A DNA stretch of 64,000 bases, taken from contig JAYKKI010000006.1 of assembly GCA_039881145.1 (NCBI GenBank), forward strand, positions 8,936,501 to 9,000,500. The letters run 5' to 3'. The notes below the pieces were generated by a model. That model was not told where the DNA came from. It searched no databases and saw nothing but the letters and a program-made list of their open reading frames with translations. This document shows positions 26,589 through 37,779 of the stretch, in pieces. Each line of letters starts with the position of its first letter. The first letter of the stretch is position 1. The position numbers and the translations under genes are program-made. Source of the stretch: Druceiella hillmani (lineage: Eukaryota; Arthropoda; Insecta; Lepidoptera; Hepialidae).

Positions 26589-26899
26589 AAATTACATTTT
26601 TGGTAGACCACCTGAAGTTGTAATACAACGAAACCTAGGTCCTGGTAAAGAACTTAAAAAAAGTGGAAATAATACTACATCAACTAGTTTCATTTAATTT
26701 TGTTGACAGTTATTGAGATTATTACACTAGTTCCAATATTATTTTAATAGTATTTTATCTCACCTTAAACCTTTGCCTTTTCTGATTCTTGATATAAACG
26801 GTCGTGACAGATGATCGGACGGACAAAGGGAAGAGCGGGTGAGTTTTCTTGTATGGGTTCCGTTTATAATATTTAGAAGTTTGAAACATAAAACTCTAA

Positions 26900-27840
26900 A
26901 AAAGTAGAGAAGAATGAAACTGAGGCCTTGTCAAGACTATTTTATTGCCACAAACTTCAAGTAACGGAAGCGCACTTCAAAAAAATTTAATGGAAGCATT
27001 TTTTAACTTCGGATTTATGCGATAAATACAGATTCGTTCGGTATAACTAGCCAATGAGGTAAGAAATTATCTGAAACAATACTGGTTTAAATGGGAAATA
27101 TACGTATTGTTTCCACGCGATAATGTTTTTTTAAGTAAAAAAACGTTATATTAATTATCTTCCAAATAGTTATATACATCCTTCCACATATGGTTTTGTC
27201 CATGTATGGTTTTGTTTTTGTTTTTAGTGGCAAAACTTATTTTGCAATCCCTATTTCTCTTACCAGTTTTAATTACTCCATATTAATCTGTTGTACTGGT
27301 TATCATTAAGGAAAACCATTCTTCAATATTGCTAAGGCTAGTGAAACTGAAATGCTTTTTACTATTTTTTACATACGTATTGTGACATACAATTTAACTT
27401 TTATCCTTTTTATAAGGATTATGAAGTAAAAAAAGGAAGAATATTTATTTACCTCTTCATGTATGTGAAGCAAGGACGTACATTTTATTTCGCCACGTCA
27501 TCACGTTCATTCGGTGAATCGGTGCGATCATCATAAATTAAATTTAGGTGCCATTTTACATTTTTGAGCCTATCGATTGAAATATTATGCTGCAAATCGA
27601 CTTGCAATCTGCGTGTAATTTTTCATGCAAATACGTTCGTATAAAATTCGGATGCCTGTTGTTGTATTTTAAAATAATTTTTTTTTATATGCAATGTCAA
27701 AGTCAAGCTTTATAAAGAACTACGAAACTCTAAACTTTTGCGTGTTGGTGCACGCATTCATATATTTTTACCTCAAACTTATATTAGGCCAAGTGTCAGG
27801 GTATGGCGAAGTTGTTGCGAATTTGTCAATAAAAAAAATA
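26900..27840. other. Non-coding stretch
   Basis: AT-rich DNA without supported genes. The plus-strand frame at 27694 owes its length to the microsatellite that follows. Confidence 0.6.
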
Positions 27841-27844
27841 TTTA

Positions 27845-27863
27845 TAAATATATATATATATAA

Positions 27864-27926
<63 letters not shown>
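27845..27926. repeat. (AT)n microsatellite
   Basis: AT runs with TAAATA and ACAT interruptions. Open frames on both strands across it are Tyr-Ile repeat artefacts. Confidence 0.95.
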
Positions 27927-27929
<3 letters not shown>

Positions 27930-28019
27930 AATACCTCGAACCAGATACACTGAGAAGTAGCCAAGAATTAGCTGATTTTATACAGGCAGATCATTATTAC
28001 TTGTTGCCTGCAGGAATTT

Positions 28020-28990
28020 AAATGGAAAGGAACTTGAATGAAAGTCCAGAGACATTGAAAGAGAACATCAACCCTCTACAAGAGGGGACAGGAACAACGT
28101 TAGCCCAGTCTTGGGCTAGAAGGAAAAGCAACGAATAATGGTAGAAAGGTCAAGCGACAGAATTATGAGTGTAAAGACAGCTTTGGATGCCCCTTAAATA
28201 TTATATTAATCATAAGCGTGCTGCGTACATGAAGAGAAAGAGTCTTTCTGGCAGTACATCCACAAATTATACAGTCTATAGCTACGGAAAAAAAGAGAGT
28301 TATCGGTAAAGACCTGAATGGGCAAAAAACTACTCCTGATTAAATCCCGTGATAACTTGGTATTGGGTATCCTAAATGCCCAAGGGATAACTATCATTGA
28401 TATAGCAATTTAGTTCGATTTACCAATTGTGAATACGAAAAGAAAAGTGAACATCTTATAACATAAGAGAGTGGCAAATTAGTCAAATAGATACACTAAA
28501 GATTTCAAGGCCATACGCGGGAAAAACTTTAAAGATTACAAGGTCACACTGAAGAAAGTTCTAACTGCACAATATTAACTACTTATTAAGACTTTCGTCT
28601 TGGTTCTCAAAGTCGTAGCTTGAATCAAAACCACAACCACGCATAAAATGATATAACATAAGCAAATCTCAAAGTGATACATCTATTGAACAGACGAAGA
28701 AGTTTATCGAAAACTCAATGGTAAGTTCTGACAGGTTAATATTCAATGAAATTAACTCCATTATTTCTGCCTGAAAACAGGTAAGTCCAGGCATTTCCAA
28801 GGCAGGAAGAATTGATTGCGAGAAAAGATGAAGGTGAGCACAAAGAACAAAGCTCCTAGGTTGTGGAATGAAAAACTAAAAGTTACACTGAGAAATGAAA
28901 AGGCTGCATTTAAAAATGACAGGCTTTTGGATCGGACGCCGATAAGGGTGAATATGAAAAAGCAAAGAAAATAACAGTCCTACGTTACAA
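28020..28990 (+). mobile_element. LINE relic, endonuclease domain
   Basis: A broken plus-strand frame resembles the apurinic endonuclease of non-LTR retrotransposons. About 28299-28325 gives VIGKDLNGQ (compare the GDFNA motif). About 28320-28400 gives GKKLL...DNLVLGILNAQ, like the stretch before the TW-SPDG box. Next comes TKDFKAIRGKNFKDYKVTLKK, like the DVRTYRGAD-SDH-LV segment but with the catalytic SDH missing. About 28851-28910 gives APRLWNEKLKVTLRNEKAAF, like the PWWNEEV linker before the reverse transcriptase. There are many stops, and the reverse transcriptase itself is absent. RTE-like by these boxes, but that assignment is tentative. Confidence 0.6.
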
Positions 28991-28999
28991 CTGTAAGAA

Positions 29000-30500
29000 C
29001 ATACAGCAGATTATCCTTCCATTTTATCGTGACTATTTCAACAGTTGTATAAATAATTACGTGTAATCTGGAAAAATGTTATTTTCTTTAATCAACGAAA
29101 ATAATTCACGTTTATATTTTCTATGAAATTATGATTATGTTTACATTAGCACCCCTGAAAATAGAGCTAAATGTCAGTTTCACAACGTGTAATGTATTGT
29201 CAATTTTCAAACACAAAAAAAACGTAAAAAGATGCATGCTTAATTCTATCAATTTGCTTCTTTTTAAGATTTGTCCATTTTCCAACTAAACATTTAATTT
29301 CATAACATCAATATTTTTACTAGAAAGTTACTTTGTGCACACGTATGCAAAAATTAAAATTCAAATTATTTTGTTTTAGATTTTACGAAATTATCTAGGT
29401 CGATTCGTATATATTCACGTTCATGTATCGCTAACTTAGGATTTTCGCTAGTATTATCATTGCATTGGGAATACTCTAAAACTATGTCCAAATATTCACT
29501 CGCACTAGAAAATGATAAATTCACTAACTACATTCACGCATGCACGTTGTGCGTCCTTACATTTTAGAAAAAATTAATCGACAATAACTATCTTTTCAAA
29601 AAGATTCAAATGTTATAATTGCAAATAATGTAAAAACGAAATAATAATTTACCTAAATTTTAAATGAAACAATATCGTATTAATATTTATTCAAATTTGT
29701 TTGCTTTAAACATCGATGATAGTATTTTTTAAATCTTATATCTTTAAAAGAATTATGAACGTTTAATGTTTTCAAATGGCAGTAATATTTATTTGCGGAT
29801 TTTCTTTTTATATTAAATTATGTAAATTCTTTTCTTTTTATGTTAATTTATGTAAATAATTTAACATAAAAAGAAAATAATAAGTGGTAGTCATAAAAAT
29901 GAAATTCACCACCGATCGCTGAAAAGGTTTATGCAATATTGCTACTATTCCTGCGTTTATCGAAAAAAATACAGGTTGATAAATTTCCATGCTAATGACT
30001 TATGATAAATTTTTAAGTTTGAAAAAATTGGTATGATTCTCAAAAAAATAGACGTAATGTAAATTGCACGTGATGCACTATTACAGATTTAATTGGCGTT
30101 ATTTCATGTTAATACGTACTGTATATGAAATGCGTTTAGTGACTCTCGTTCATTTTTCATCTATACGATAAATCTACAGTATATTTTTCCATTATAATAC
30201 TGTTACGGCGAAGTAGATTTTACAAAGGAGCGCTAATTTTTGAATAACTTTGGTTTAGATAAGCTTGCTAGCTGTTTATTTAAGAAAATAATTTTATGTA
30301 AATTATTCATAAAGAATATTTGTGAAAAATATCTAAGTCTCATAAATATATAAGTATTATATTTAGGATTTCCTTTGATAACTTCACTAGTTTTAGTACG
30401 ACTGTTGATTGAAATATTTGTCTATTTCGTTAAGTTTATAATTTATTTAATTCTAAGATTTATTAGCATTCACTCTGGGAATTGCAGGATTAGTTCTAGG
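29000..30500. other. Non-coding stretch with hairpin
   Basis: No gene supported. It contains the hairpin at 29830-29877 and a preceding partial duplication of its left arm (TTTTCTTTTTATATTAAATT at about 29800). Confidence 0.6.
29830..29877. repeat. Perfect hairpin, 17-bp arms
   Basis: TTTTCTTTTTATGTTAA at 29830-29846 pairs exactly with 29861-29877, with a 14-nt loop. A third near-copy of the left arm in direct orientation stands about 30 bp upstream. Confidence 0.85.
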
Positions 30501-30507
30501 AGTTCTT

Positions 30508-30549
30508 AGCTGAGAAAAATACAGCTGGGAAGCTGTATTTTTCTCAGCT
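30508..30549. repeat. Perfect hairpin, 19-bp arms, 4-nt loop
   Basis: AGCTGAGAAAAATACAGCT at 30508-30526 pairs exactly with 30531-30549 around GGGA. A run of T does not follow it, and it has no neighbouring gene that would make it a regulatory hairpin. Confidence 0.9.
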
Positions 30550-30699
30550 CACTCTAGTTAAAATTTTGCAATGTTTACTCTTCTTCTATAGACCTCGAAA
30601 ATATATCCAAACCAACACGTTATGACGCGAGTCAAACGCAAATTGAACAAAAATTGGAAAAACATTTGAATTAAAAAAAATAAATGAGTTCAAATAGTA

Positions 30700-30808
<109 letters not shown>

Positions 30809-31044
30809 CAGGGTAATATCGAGCTTAAATTATATAGGTTTGATGATAATTTAGTTATAATGTATCTAAATAGGCAATATGATAAGCTGTTTAGCAAAGT
30901 CAATATTAAAATGGTGCACCCGGAACATAGGGACAGGAACTCTTAATTTTGAGGAAAAACTTTTCGAGTTTGGACTCGTTTGAAGCAAGAAAGTAACAAA
31001 GCGAATATGTAGGTAAATATATTAAATTCCTTAAAAAAATTGAA

Positions 31045-31300
31045 GCAACTAAGTCATTAGTAGGTAGGTAGGTAAGAAAGTAAAAGTATAAGGAAATATA
31101 ACTAATACATGAAGTAATCAGAATAAAAGTAGGTATTAAATATATACAGATATGTACAAAGTTATGTATGTATGAAACACTGGCTACAGTGAAGCCAAAA
31201 GGAAATGTATGTATGCATCTGTATGTATGTATGAATATATGTAATTATGAATGTATGCATGTGTCTATGCAGGCACGTATATGTGTACGTATTTATGGAT
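31045..31300. repeat. Degenerate GTAG/GTAT tetranucleotide region
   Basis: GTAGGTAGGTAGGTAAG is followed by many TATG and GTAT words (ATGTATGTATG repeated, GTATGTATGTATG). It is an old, interrupted tetranucleotide microsatellite. Confidence 0.8.
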
Positions 31301-31556
31301 AAATTTATGTTTATTTAATGCCGAGTAACTCTATCACGAAAGATAAATTATTGACAAATGAAATATTGTTCATAAGTAATAATAAGTTCTAGAAATGAAA
31401 AAAATAAACTTTTAAAAATAAACAAAATTAAATGGTTTTAAAACTGCCAAATGGAAGATATGAAATAATAAAAATGCAAGTACTTTTGCTGTGTTTAACC
31501 TGTTTTATTAAATATGAGAAGAACGAATGAAGAAAGAAGTTAAAATTTGTTATATT

Positions 31557-31634
31557 TACTTTTTGAAAATCATTGTTTAAATTAAAATATATTTGTAAAT
31601 ACATTTTAATTTAAACAATGATATTCAAAAAGTA
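31557..31634. repeat. Near-perfect hairpin, 32-bp arms
   Basis: 31557-31588 and 31603-31634 are reverse complements with one mismatch and a 14-nt loop. The outer ends are TACTTTTTGA and TCAAAAAGTA. Confidence 0.9.
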
Positions 31635-31639
31635 TACTT

Positions 31640-32655
31640 GTTCCAAACATTGACATATCGCGTCTCGTGTAGCAAGGAGATTCTAACAAAGGCGCGCAGT
31701 GCGTTATAAGCAATTAACATTTGGTATTTAATTTAAATCGTGCACTGAACATTTAATATTTCAGTTAAATCGTGCTATTCAAACGAAATCAAGACTTCGA
31801 TATATGATGTGTAGTTCATACACATAAAGCTTGAATTTTAAATAAAACCTACAACCTTCTTTTTAATAGTGTATAAAATTACAAAAACTTCTCGAATAAC
31901 AAATTAAAATTGATTACCTCACATCACAATGCATAGTGTCAAGGCAAGCTGAGGCTTGTTAGACTCCCAGCTGTATGTCGGTTATATTCACACTGAAACA
32001 ATTCGTAATTACATTTCCATACAAGCAATGAATCATTATATTATTATAACCATCTTTCTGTCAGTTTATGGAAAATAATTTTAATAGTTGTCCGGTTTTT
32101 AAACATGCCTTTTTTATTTTGTCAGTGAGTCTTTTACTGTGTTAATTGTTTTCTTTGTCAATTAAAATTAATATTTTATCAATTTATTTCGTGAAAGTAA
32201 AGAATAGAGGATCGAATGTTGCAATGTTGACTGTATGATTAAGGTAGAATTTTCCAATTTATCGTTCCGTGAAAAAAAATTGTATTATTGAAAATAGTAA
32301 ACAGAAACCAATTTTAAAGTTAAACATTCCTAATAAATCTTGTTTATGACATTTTCATAGCAATTTATACGATAAATATTGGTGGCTAACCGGAAGTTGC
32401 ATTTAAAATAAAATGTTTAGTTGGCTTTGTTTATTATTTAGAACCGAATGGAATAAAGGTGGTTTTGAGATCTAAGTAATTTGACAAATTTGAATAAAAA
32501 TACGCTATTTTATCGTGCATAACAAAACTACAAAATTTTGGCTCTTCGCATATGGACATTTGTGTCGATAAACAATAAGCTATTGCGAATAGAAAGCATA
32601 ATGAAACGGTAGATAGAAACAGATATATTTTAAAGAGGTTAATGGCTACCACTGT
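31640..32655. other. Non-coding stretch
   Basis: No gene supported. The 72-codon minus-strand frame at 32434-32652 has a hydrophobic start (KIYLFLSTVSLCFLFAIAYC) that could pass for a signal peptide, but nothing else supports it, and it abuts the hAT relic. Confidence 0.5.
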
Positions 32656-32661
32656 ATTTTA

Positions 32662-33380
32662 GGTAAACAAGAATCACCCTTTCGTGGTCACGATGAAAGT
32701 AATACTTCAGTAAATCGGGGTAACTACGTGGAGATTTCATTGTTTTTGAGTACCTACGGTTCAATTCTTGAGACACATCTTCAATCTATTATAACTTCAA
32801 TGCCGTTTTTTATTTCAATAATGATGGACGAAACACGGGACGTTAGTAGGATGGAATAGCTCAAAACTATAGTAAGGTACCTATCAAATAATGGTATTAA
32901 AGGGCGTTTTCTTGGTTTCGTAAATGTTGGTTGAAAATAAACAATACAAATATTAAGTGAACACATTTATTGTCAAATTTATTAGTATGATTTTATCAAT
33001 TAATTAGTAGTGTAATATTAGGATGGTGCACCGCTTATGTCATCGGAGTTAAACGGTGTTCAAAAAAAATACGATATCCTTATTCTTAATTCAGTTTTAT
33101 CAAAGTCTACAAATCATTTTGAGGAGTATAAAACATTTTTTGGTCATCTCAACCGATTAGTCTCATTCTTAGTAAATGAAAAACGCGACGTTCAATTTTA
33201 GCAGAGATTGCAAATCAACGAATTTCTTCCGTTTCCATTACAAGGTGGTAAAATATTAGATTTTATCGTATAGTAAATACTATACATGAATATAGAATAG
33301 ATTTTATAAGAAAATTTCAGGCCATAAAATCTAATCCTGACAGCTGGGACGAAGAGTACACTACAGTGCTCCCCCAGTGA
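32662..33380 (+). pseudogene. hAT-family (ZMYM1-like) transposase relic
   Basis: Translated pieces follow the order of hAT transposases of the zinc-finger MYM-type 1-like group. 32662-32930 in one frame reads GKQESPFRGHDES, SVNRGNYVEI, then MMDETRDVSRME, a stop, LKTIVRYLSNNGIKGRFLGFV; the LPFRGH and DETRD boxes are characteristic. After a frame shift, 33022-33072 reads DGAPLMSSELNGVQKKY (the YDGA-MSG box), then LNSVLSK and KTFFGHLNRLVSFLVN. A further shift gives NQRISSVSITRW (the RW box) at about 33212-33250. Stops and shifts show it is dead; N- and C-terminal parts are missing. No inverted terminal repeats found. Confidence 0.8.
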
Positions 33381-33536
33381 GCATGATAACAGAGTAAGAG
33401 AATGATCTGAGATTTATAGCTAATTATAGCCATAAGTCTCAGGTCATTGAGTAGGCACTTACTCCATTATGACGCTCATGACGACTCGTAAAATAAGGCG
33501 TACGATGAAAAGTTTATGTATCCGTGGTTTTGGTGA

Positions 33537-34705
33537 CTAATGCGTGAAATTATGTGCGAACTCTCGATGGTTCCGGTATTCTGCGGGTGCTATGGCGCGG
33601 TTCACGACATTTTCTTTACCCAATAATTCATGGAAGTTGATGAAAAATTGACTCTCGAACTGGCATTCTTGGCCCCTAGTTATAATCATAGAGCATCCAA
33701 ATCTCAATATGCATTTCTTGTAGAGTATCTTCGCTACTGATTCGGCAGTGATATTGTCCATATGTGCCACTTAGTTCTATATAGAAGCTTGATCAATAAT
33801 TGCGATCAGAAATCGAATATCGCACGGTGTAATATGAAGTGGTCCAAAGAAATCTTGTTGGAATATATATTGGAGTGAAACTGTTGGCGTGAAACTCGAA
33901 ATGGCACTTAATATGTAGCGATGTATTTTGTTTTTTTTGTCAAAATATACACGCCTTGGTCCATTTTGCAACATCTTTGTCCGTAAATTGCAAAAAACTT
34001 TTTGGCCACCATATTGCGCGCCATTCCAATTCTGAGGTGTCTTATATCATTCACGAATTTTAAGCAACGCATCGATACTTCTCGGACATCTAAGGGCAAA
34101 TGTGCTGGCTCGAAACTTACAATAAACCTTGCACTGGTTATTGGAAAGGGTAAATTGTTTGAGCGATTAGTTGGTTTTTGGGTTAGTAATTGTATTGTTT
34201 CTCAGTTACCAGTGCCTCGGGCGAAATCGAGTGTCAATAGGCTTCATAACGTTTCCATACAACTGAAAGTATCGGCGACGAGTTCGCGCCTTACGAATAA
34301 CTCTTAAAATATTTATCACTACAGTTTACGATCGCAGGTAATTTCTGTTGGGCGAGTATACAAGTTTGAGGAAGTATGAGGACGTTTATCTCTTCTAATC
34401 GATGTATTACTAAAGTTTGGCGCCGGCTAACAGGTGAGATATATCGGTGAACAGAACGACGGTTGTGTTGTACGATAAGTGAGCGGGTAAGGATACGTTT
34501 CAAATTATTGATCCGCTGTTAGTGTCCAAACGACGAATATTTTATCTCTCTTTTCCTTTGCGTTGTGTAGATACGTATTAAGAGCAGCGCTTATAGCAAT
34601 ACTGCATCGGGTAGGTTTTCTCAGTAGTGATGACCATAAGTAGTGATATTTCAGAGAACTGGCCCCTAGGATGAGCCTGCTGGTTGCGGCGTTTTTAATG
34701 GTCAT
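33537..34705 (-). pseudogene. Ty3/Gypsy pol relic: reverse-transcriptase end and integrase
   Basis: Read on the minus strand. About 34610-34505 gives LNTYLHNAKEKRDKIFVVWT, the linker after the reverse transcriptase of Gypsy pol. About 34060-33910 gives the worn integrase zinc-binding region (MARNMVAKKFFAIYGQRCCK...). 33974-33777 gives the integrase core start (FQQDFFGPLHIT, RFLIAIIDQASI). Two stops follow, then 33770-33537 gives DNITAESVAKIL, RFGCSMIITRGQECQFES and a REFAH end. The second catalytic Asp of the usual TDQG box is lost (TRGQ). RNase H is not recognisable. No long terminal repeat was found. Confidence 0.85.
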
Positions 34706-34752
34706 TTACATGATGGAGAGAGATTAACCTTACCACTGATTTTTTGCCGTAG

Positions 34753-37190
34753 CACGGTGGTTCTATCCTTAGGCCATAAATTGAAAAATGAGTTCCTTAA
34801 ATTTTTGCTACTAACTACTTAACTAACTAGTACGATAAAAAACTACTAATATTTCACTTACATGTTGACCTCTGAAATGCGCGCAACGCGCACTACGTTA
34901 CGAACCCTCTGCCGCGCGTTTACCAGACTCATTTTTGCGATAACATTTCCCGGTATTTGTTTGTTTACTTGTGTGTTTGTTACATAGAAATCCAAGACCA
35001 AGGTATATATTACAATATTTAATATATTTTAATTTTATGTGTTTTGTAGTATTCGTAATATTTTAGTGCAACGAAAGTTAACTATAATTTGAGACTAAAA
35101 TGCATATTCTTGATTTCTTTTGTCCTAAAATTTTTAGCAATAATGCGAAATTGCTATGGGTGCTATGACTGATTATATGTTTTTCATTGCAAATCTGTGA
35201 GATTTTACCAATGTTAATTAAATTGTGTTTTTCTTTTCAGTTAATATATTGAAGTTCTCCTATAATAGAACCTATTTCTTTGAGTTTTGGGATTCAGTAA
35301 AAGGAACAATACTAAAGAAAAAATGGACGAATTTTACCAAATATTGTTAGAAAATTTCGATATAATGTAAAGAATACAGACATTAGTCCTTCAGATAAAC
35401 GTGTGCTCAATTTGTATAAAAGTACCGGGAAATGCTATAAACTTGTGAATTTTAATAAATAACTAGTAACTAGTTTAGTGCTGTGAAATGTATTAAATTG
35501 GCAACAACTAATGATCAATATAAATCTGAATGTGATTTAACTCAATCTAGTAGGTCTTCCTCTGGTCGCGCAAAGAAGGATTTTAATGATCTTAGCAAAA
35601 GATCAAAACATTGACGGTTGACGAAACTATTTCAGGTACACAATTCAGCAGTTAGATCATTACTCAACAGTTTGCATGCGTCCACATCAACAAATATTTG
35701 TGAGGATGAAGTTTTGTCACTTTCGGTGGAGGTTAAGCTTATAAAATATCAATATTTTTTGACAATGAACTTTGTTAACATTAAGACTTTCCGAAAGTTT
35801 TTCCTTCATATCAATGTCTTGAAAGCTAAGAAAAAGTGTTATCCTACCAACAACATAGTGACGACATCAAAAGTCGAGATTGAGTTACAAAGTATGTTAG
35901 ATAACACAGCTTCGTGGATCTTATAGTCAGAGAAAATTGTTTTAAATAGTATTCCATTAGAGTAAATTAATTTGACTTCAATTATCAAATGGTGTTTTAA
36001 TGGTAACGTGGGTCATAGTAAGTACGAATAGTCTGTTACGGATTTTAGTTTTGATGATGATATTAGTTTATTTGTAACTTCTTACGTTCTTTTGCAGTTA
36101 GTGACAAATTCTGACAGTGAAATAAATATCTTGTGGAAAAATTCCCCCACCTCTTCTTCTAGATATATACCTATTTATTTCCAATTTGTGAAGGAAAGTT
36201 CTTGTCTAAAAATAAGAAATCTTATTTTATAGAAAATATGCCTGCCTTGGATCCGACATCATTCACATTAGACGAATACGTTTCCAACATCCCGCATTAT
36301 TCGCAACTGAATATGATCAATAGTTAAGTTTATAATACATTAAGTGGAAAATCATTTATTAGATATTATATTTGTGGAGCGACATCCAAAAAAATGAATG
36401 ACATAGATAAATACATGCAAAAAGAAAACGGTGAAAATCGTTTTGTATTCGGTATGTCACCTCCACACCTCTTCATCTTTCTTATAAAACTGATGGTAAT
36501 AAATAGCGGGTTGGATTAGACGACGTATAAAAAATGTTAGCTGATAAGAAAAGGTACCTTGAAAATCAATTTATCGTCCGATTAAACTTAATTGTAAATA
36601 AAATACGAGGTGGCGGGAGCGGGGCGTCGAACGACGGAAATACTGGGAGAAATAAAATATGTTTAAATGCAAATATTTCATCCAAAATCATGAGCATTAA
36701 CACAGATTTAAAAAACCGTTGTTCTACAATTTTGCAAGCTTTATCATCGGGATACAATATCAACGTAGAGGAATTTAGTAAATATGGTTTGGAAACCGCG
36801 TGACTTTTGGTAGAGTAATATAAATTGTAAAATCTCCAAGCTTCCGTCCATAACGTACTAATGCAGAGCTCATAAATTATAAAGCATGCATCAGTCTCTA
36901 TCGAGGATTTATATAAAGAAGCTGCCGAAAGTAATAACAAAATTTAAAGATATATAAAAACGAGACTATGCTCGAAAAATGACTGGAAAACTCACTATTA
37001 CCAATTAAAGGAATATAATCATGTTACAGTCAAATCCCTTAGTTACCAACCTACGGAAGCTTCCCGAGGGAAAAGGGGTTTGTTAAAAGTTTAGAAAAAC
37101 TTGTTTTTATAAGAATACCTGGGTATACTTGTATTTTTTTTTTTTTTAAATCAGGGTTTTTCTTCAATTTATATTTATGTTTTTCCTAAT
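34753..37190 (+). mobile_element. Transib (RAG1-related) DNA transposon relic
   Basis: The left end begins CACGGTGGTTCTATCC at 34753, like the CACNRTG-type ends of Transib elements, which resemble the RAG recombination heptamer. A GC-richer leader (34860-34940, CGCGCAACGCGCAC) precedes the transposase. Gypsy pol lies immediately left (to 34705) and Gypsy gag/protease immediately right (from about 37200), so the element appears inserted in a Gypsy copy. The right inverted end (CCACCGTG) was not found, so the right border is an estimate from the resumption of Gypsy sequence. Confidence 0.7.
35330..37090 (+). pseudogene. Transib transposase (RAG1-like DDE) pseudogene
   Basis: Pieces in order: YNVKNTDISPSDKRVLNLYK (about 35360-35420); GRAKKDFNDLSKRSK (about 35570) and FLHINVLKAKKKCYP...LQSMLDNTASWIL (to 35926); CGATSKKMNDIDKYM and FGMSPPHLFIF (about 36370-36490); then 36534-36803 with DKKRYLENQF, RGGGSGASNDGNTGRN and TILQALSSGYNINVEEFSKYGLETA; then ASVHNVLM and EAAESNNK (about 36840-36940), which holds the third catalytic acid (Glu at 36927-36929); last NPLVTNLRKLPEGKG (about 37030-37075). 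These boxes follow the Transib transposase order. Stops and frame shifts in between show it is not functional. Transib transposases are the closest relatives of the RAG1 core. Confidence 0.85.
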
Positions 37191-37199
37191 GTAATTTTT

Positions 37200-37774
37200 A
37201 GTTTGAGGATGGTAGATATCACTGTCACTATACTAAATCTATCAGGACCGTGACATTAAACTTCTTTTCCGTGGCAAAAAGGCACTGATATCAACAAATA
37301 TTAAACTGCAGCTAGTTTTGTCAATGTAATTTTTTGGACTTTCATGAACAAGCATAATATGTTGCATTTTCTTGCGTCGGCTCCAAATCTTGGGTAGTAA
37401 TAATAGCGCGATGTGTTTGGTTTAGTTCGTGACTTTGACAGTGATCGGTTGTGCATACTGGGTTTTCATGAACTGCGGAACTGCGATCGATATCGAGTTG
37501 AATTACGGCGAGGATGATAGTCGTGTTTTAATCTCAACTTGAATTCTGCAATATTAGGTGAAAGACTACCGAGCTCATTCAGCAGGAACTGGTTATATGT
37601 AGCAATCATTGTGGGAGAATGTGGCTGTTTAGCATCTGAAGACATTTCTTGTGTCTGTTTGAGAATTTTGTCAAAGAGTGGTGGAGGGCCCTGTAATAAT
37701 ATGCTTTTGGAAACGTTGTTGCTGACGATATGAGATCGCTCTCGCTTGGTAGTCGATTCAGCTATAGGAATCAT
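37200..37774 (-). pseudogene. Ty3/Gypsy gag C-terminus and protease start, relic
   Basis: The minus-strand frame from 37774 (QEMSSDAKQPHSPTMIATYNQF...) passes a stop at about 37463 and continues as RSLSKSRTKPNTSRYYYYPRFGADARKC (about 37445-37360). The last part matches the CWYH-RFG--A-KC box at the end of Gypsy gag. Further on, at about 37250-37205, worn remains of a protease (VLID..., compare FLVDTGAD) can be read across frames. It is on the same strand as the pol relic at 33537-34705, in the order expected if the Transib element split one Gypsy copy. Confidence 0.7.
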
Positions 37775-37779
37775 AATGT

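Larger units (their letters stand above)
23090..26890. repeat. Segmental duplication, copy 2 (with 740-4560)
   Basis: Colinear with 740-4560 from Gr exon 2 through exon 1 and about 2.7 kb of upstream DNA. Differences include a 70-bp (AT)n expansion at 25328-25398, where copy 1 has only a short TTATATATATTGA, and a long fold-back at 26488-26588. The right end at about 26805-26870 (GATCGGACGGACAAAGGG, then GGGTTCCGTTTAT) resembles the ends of a worn repeat type that is common in insect DNA. Confidence 0.75.

Noticed and set aside
34002..34307. 101-codon plus-strand frame
   Set aside because: Antisense shadow of the Gypsy integrase/pol relic.
36566..36940. 124-codon minus-strand frame
   Set aside because: Antisense shadow of the Transib transposase.
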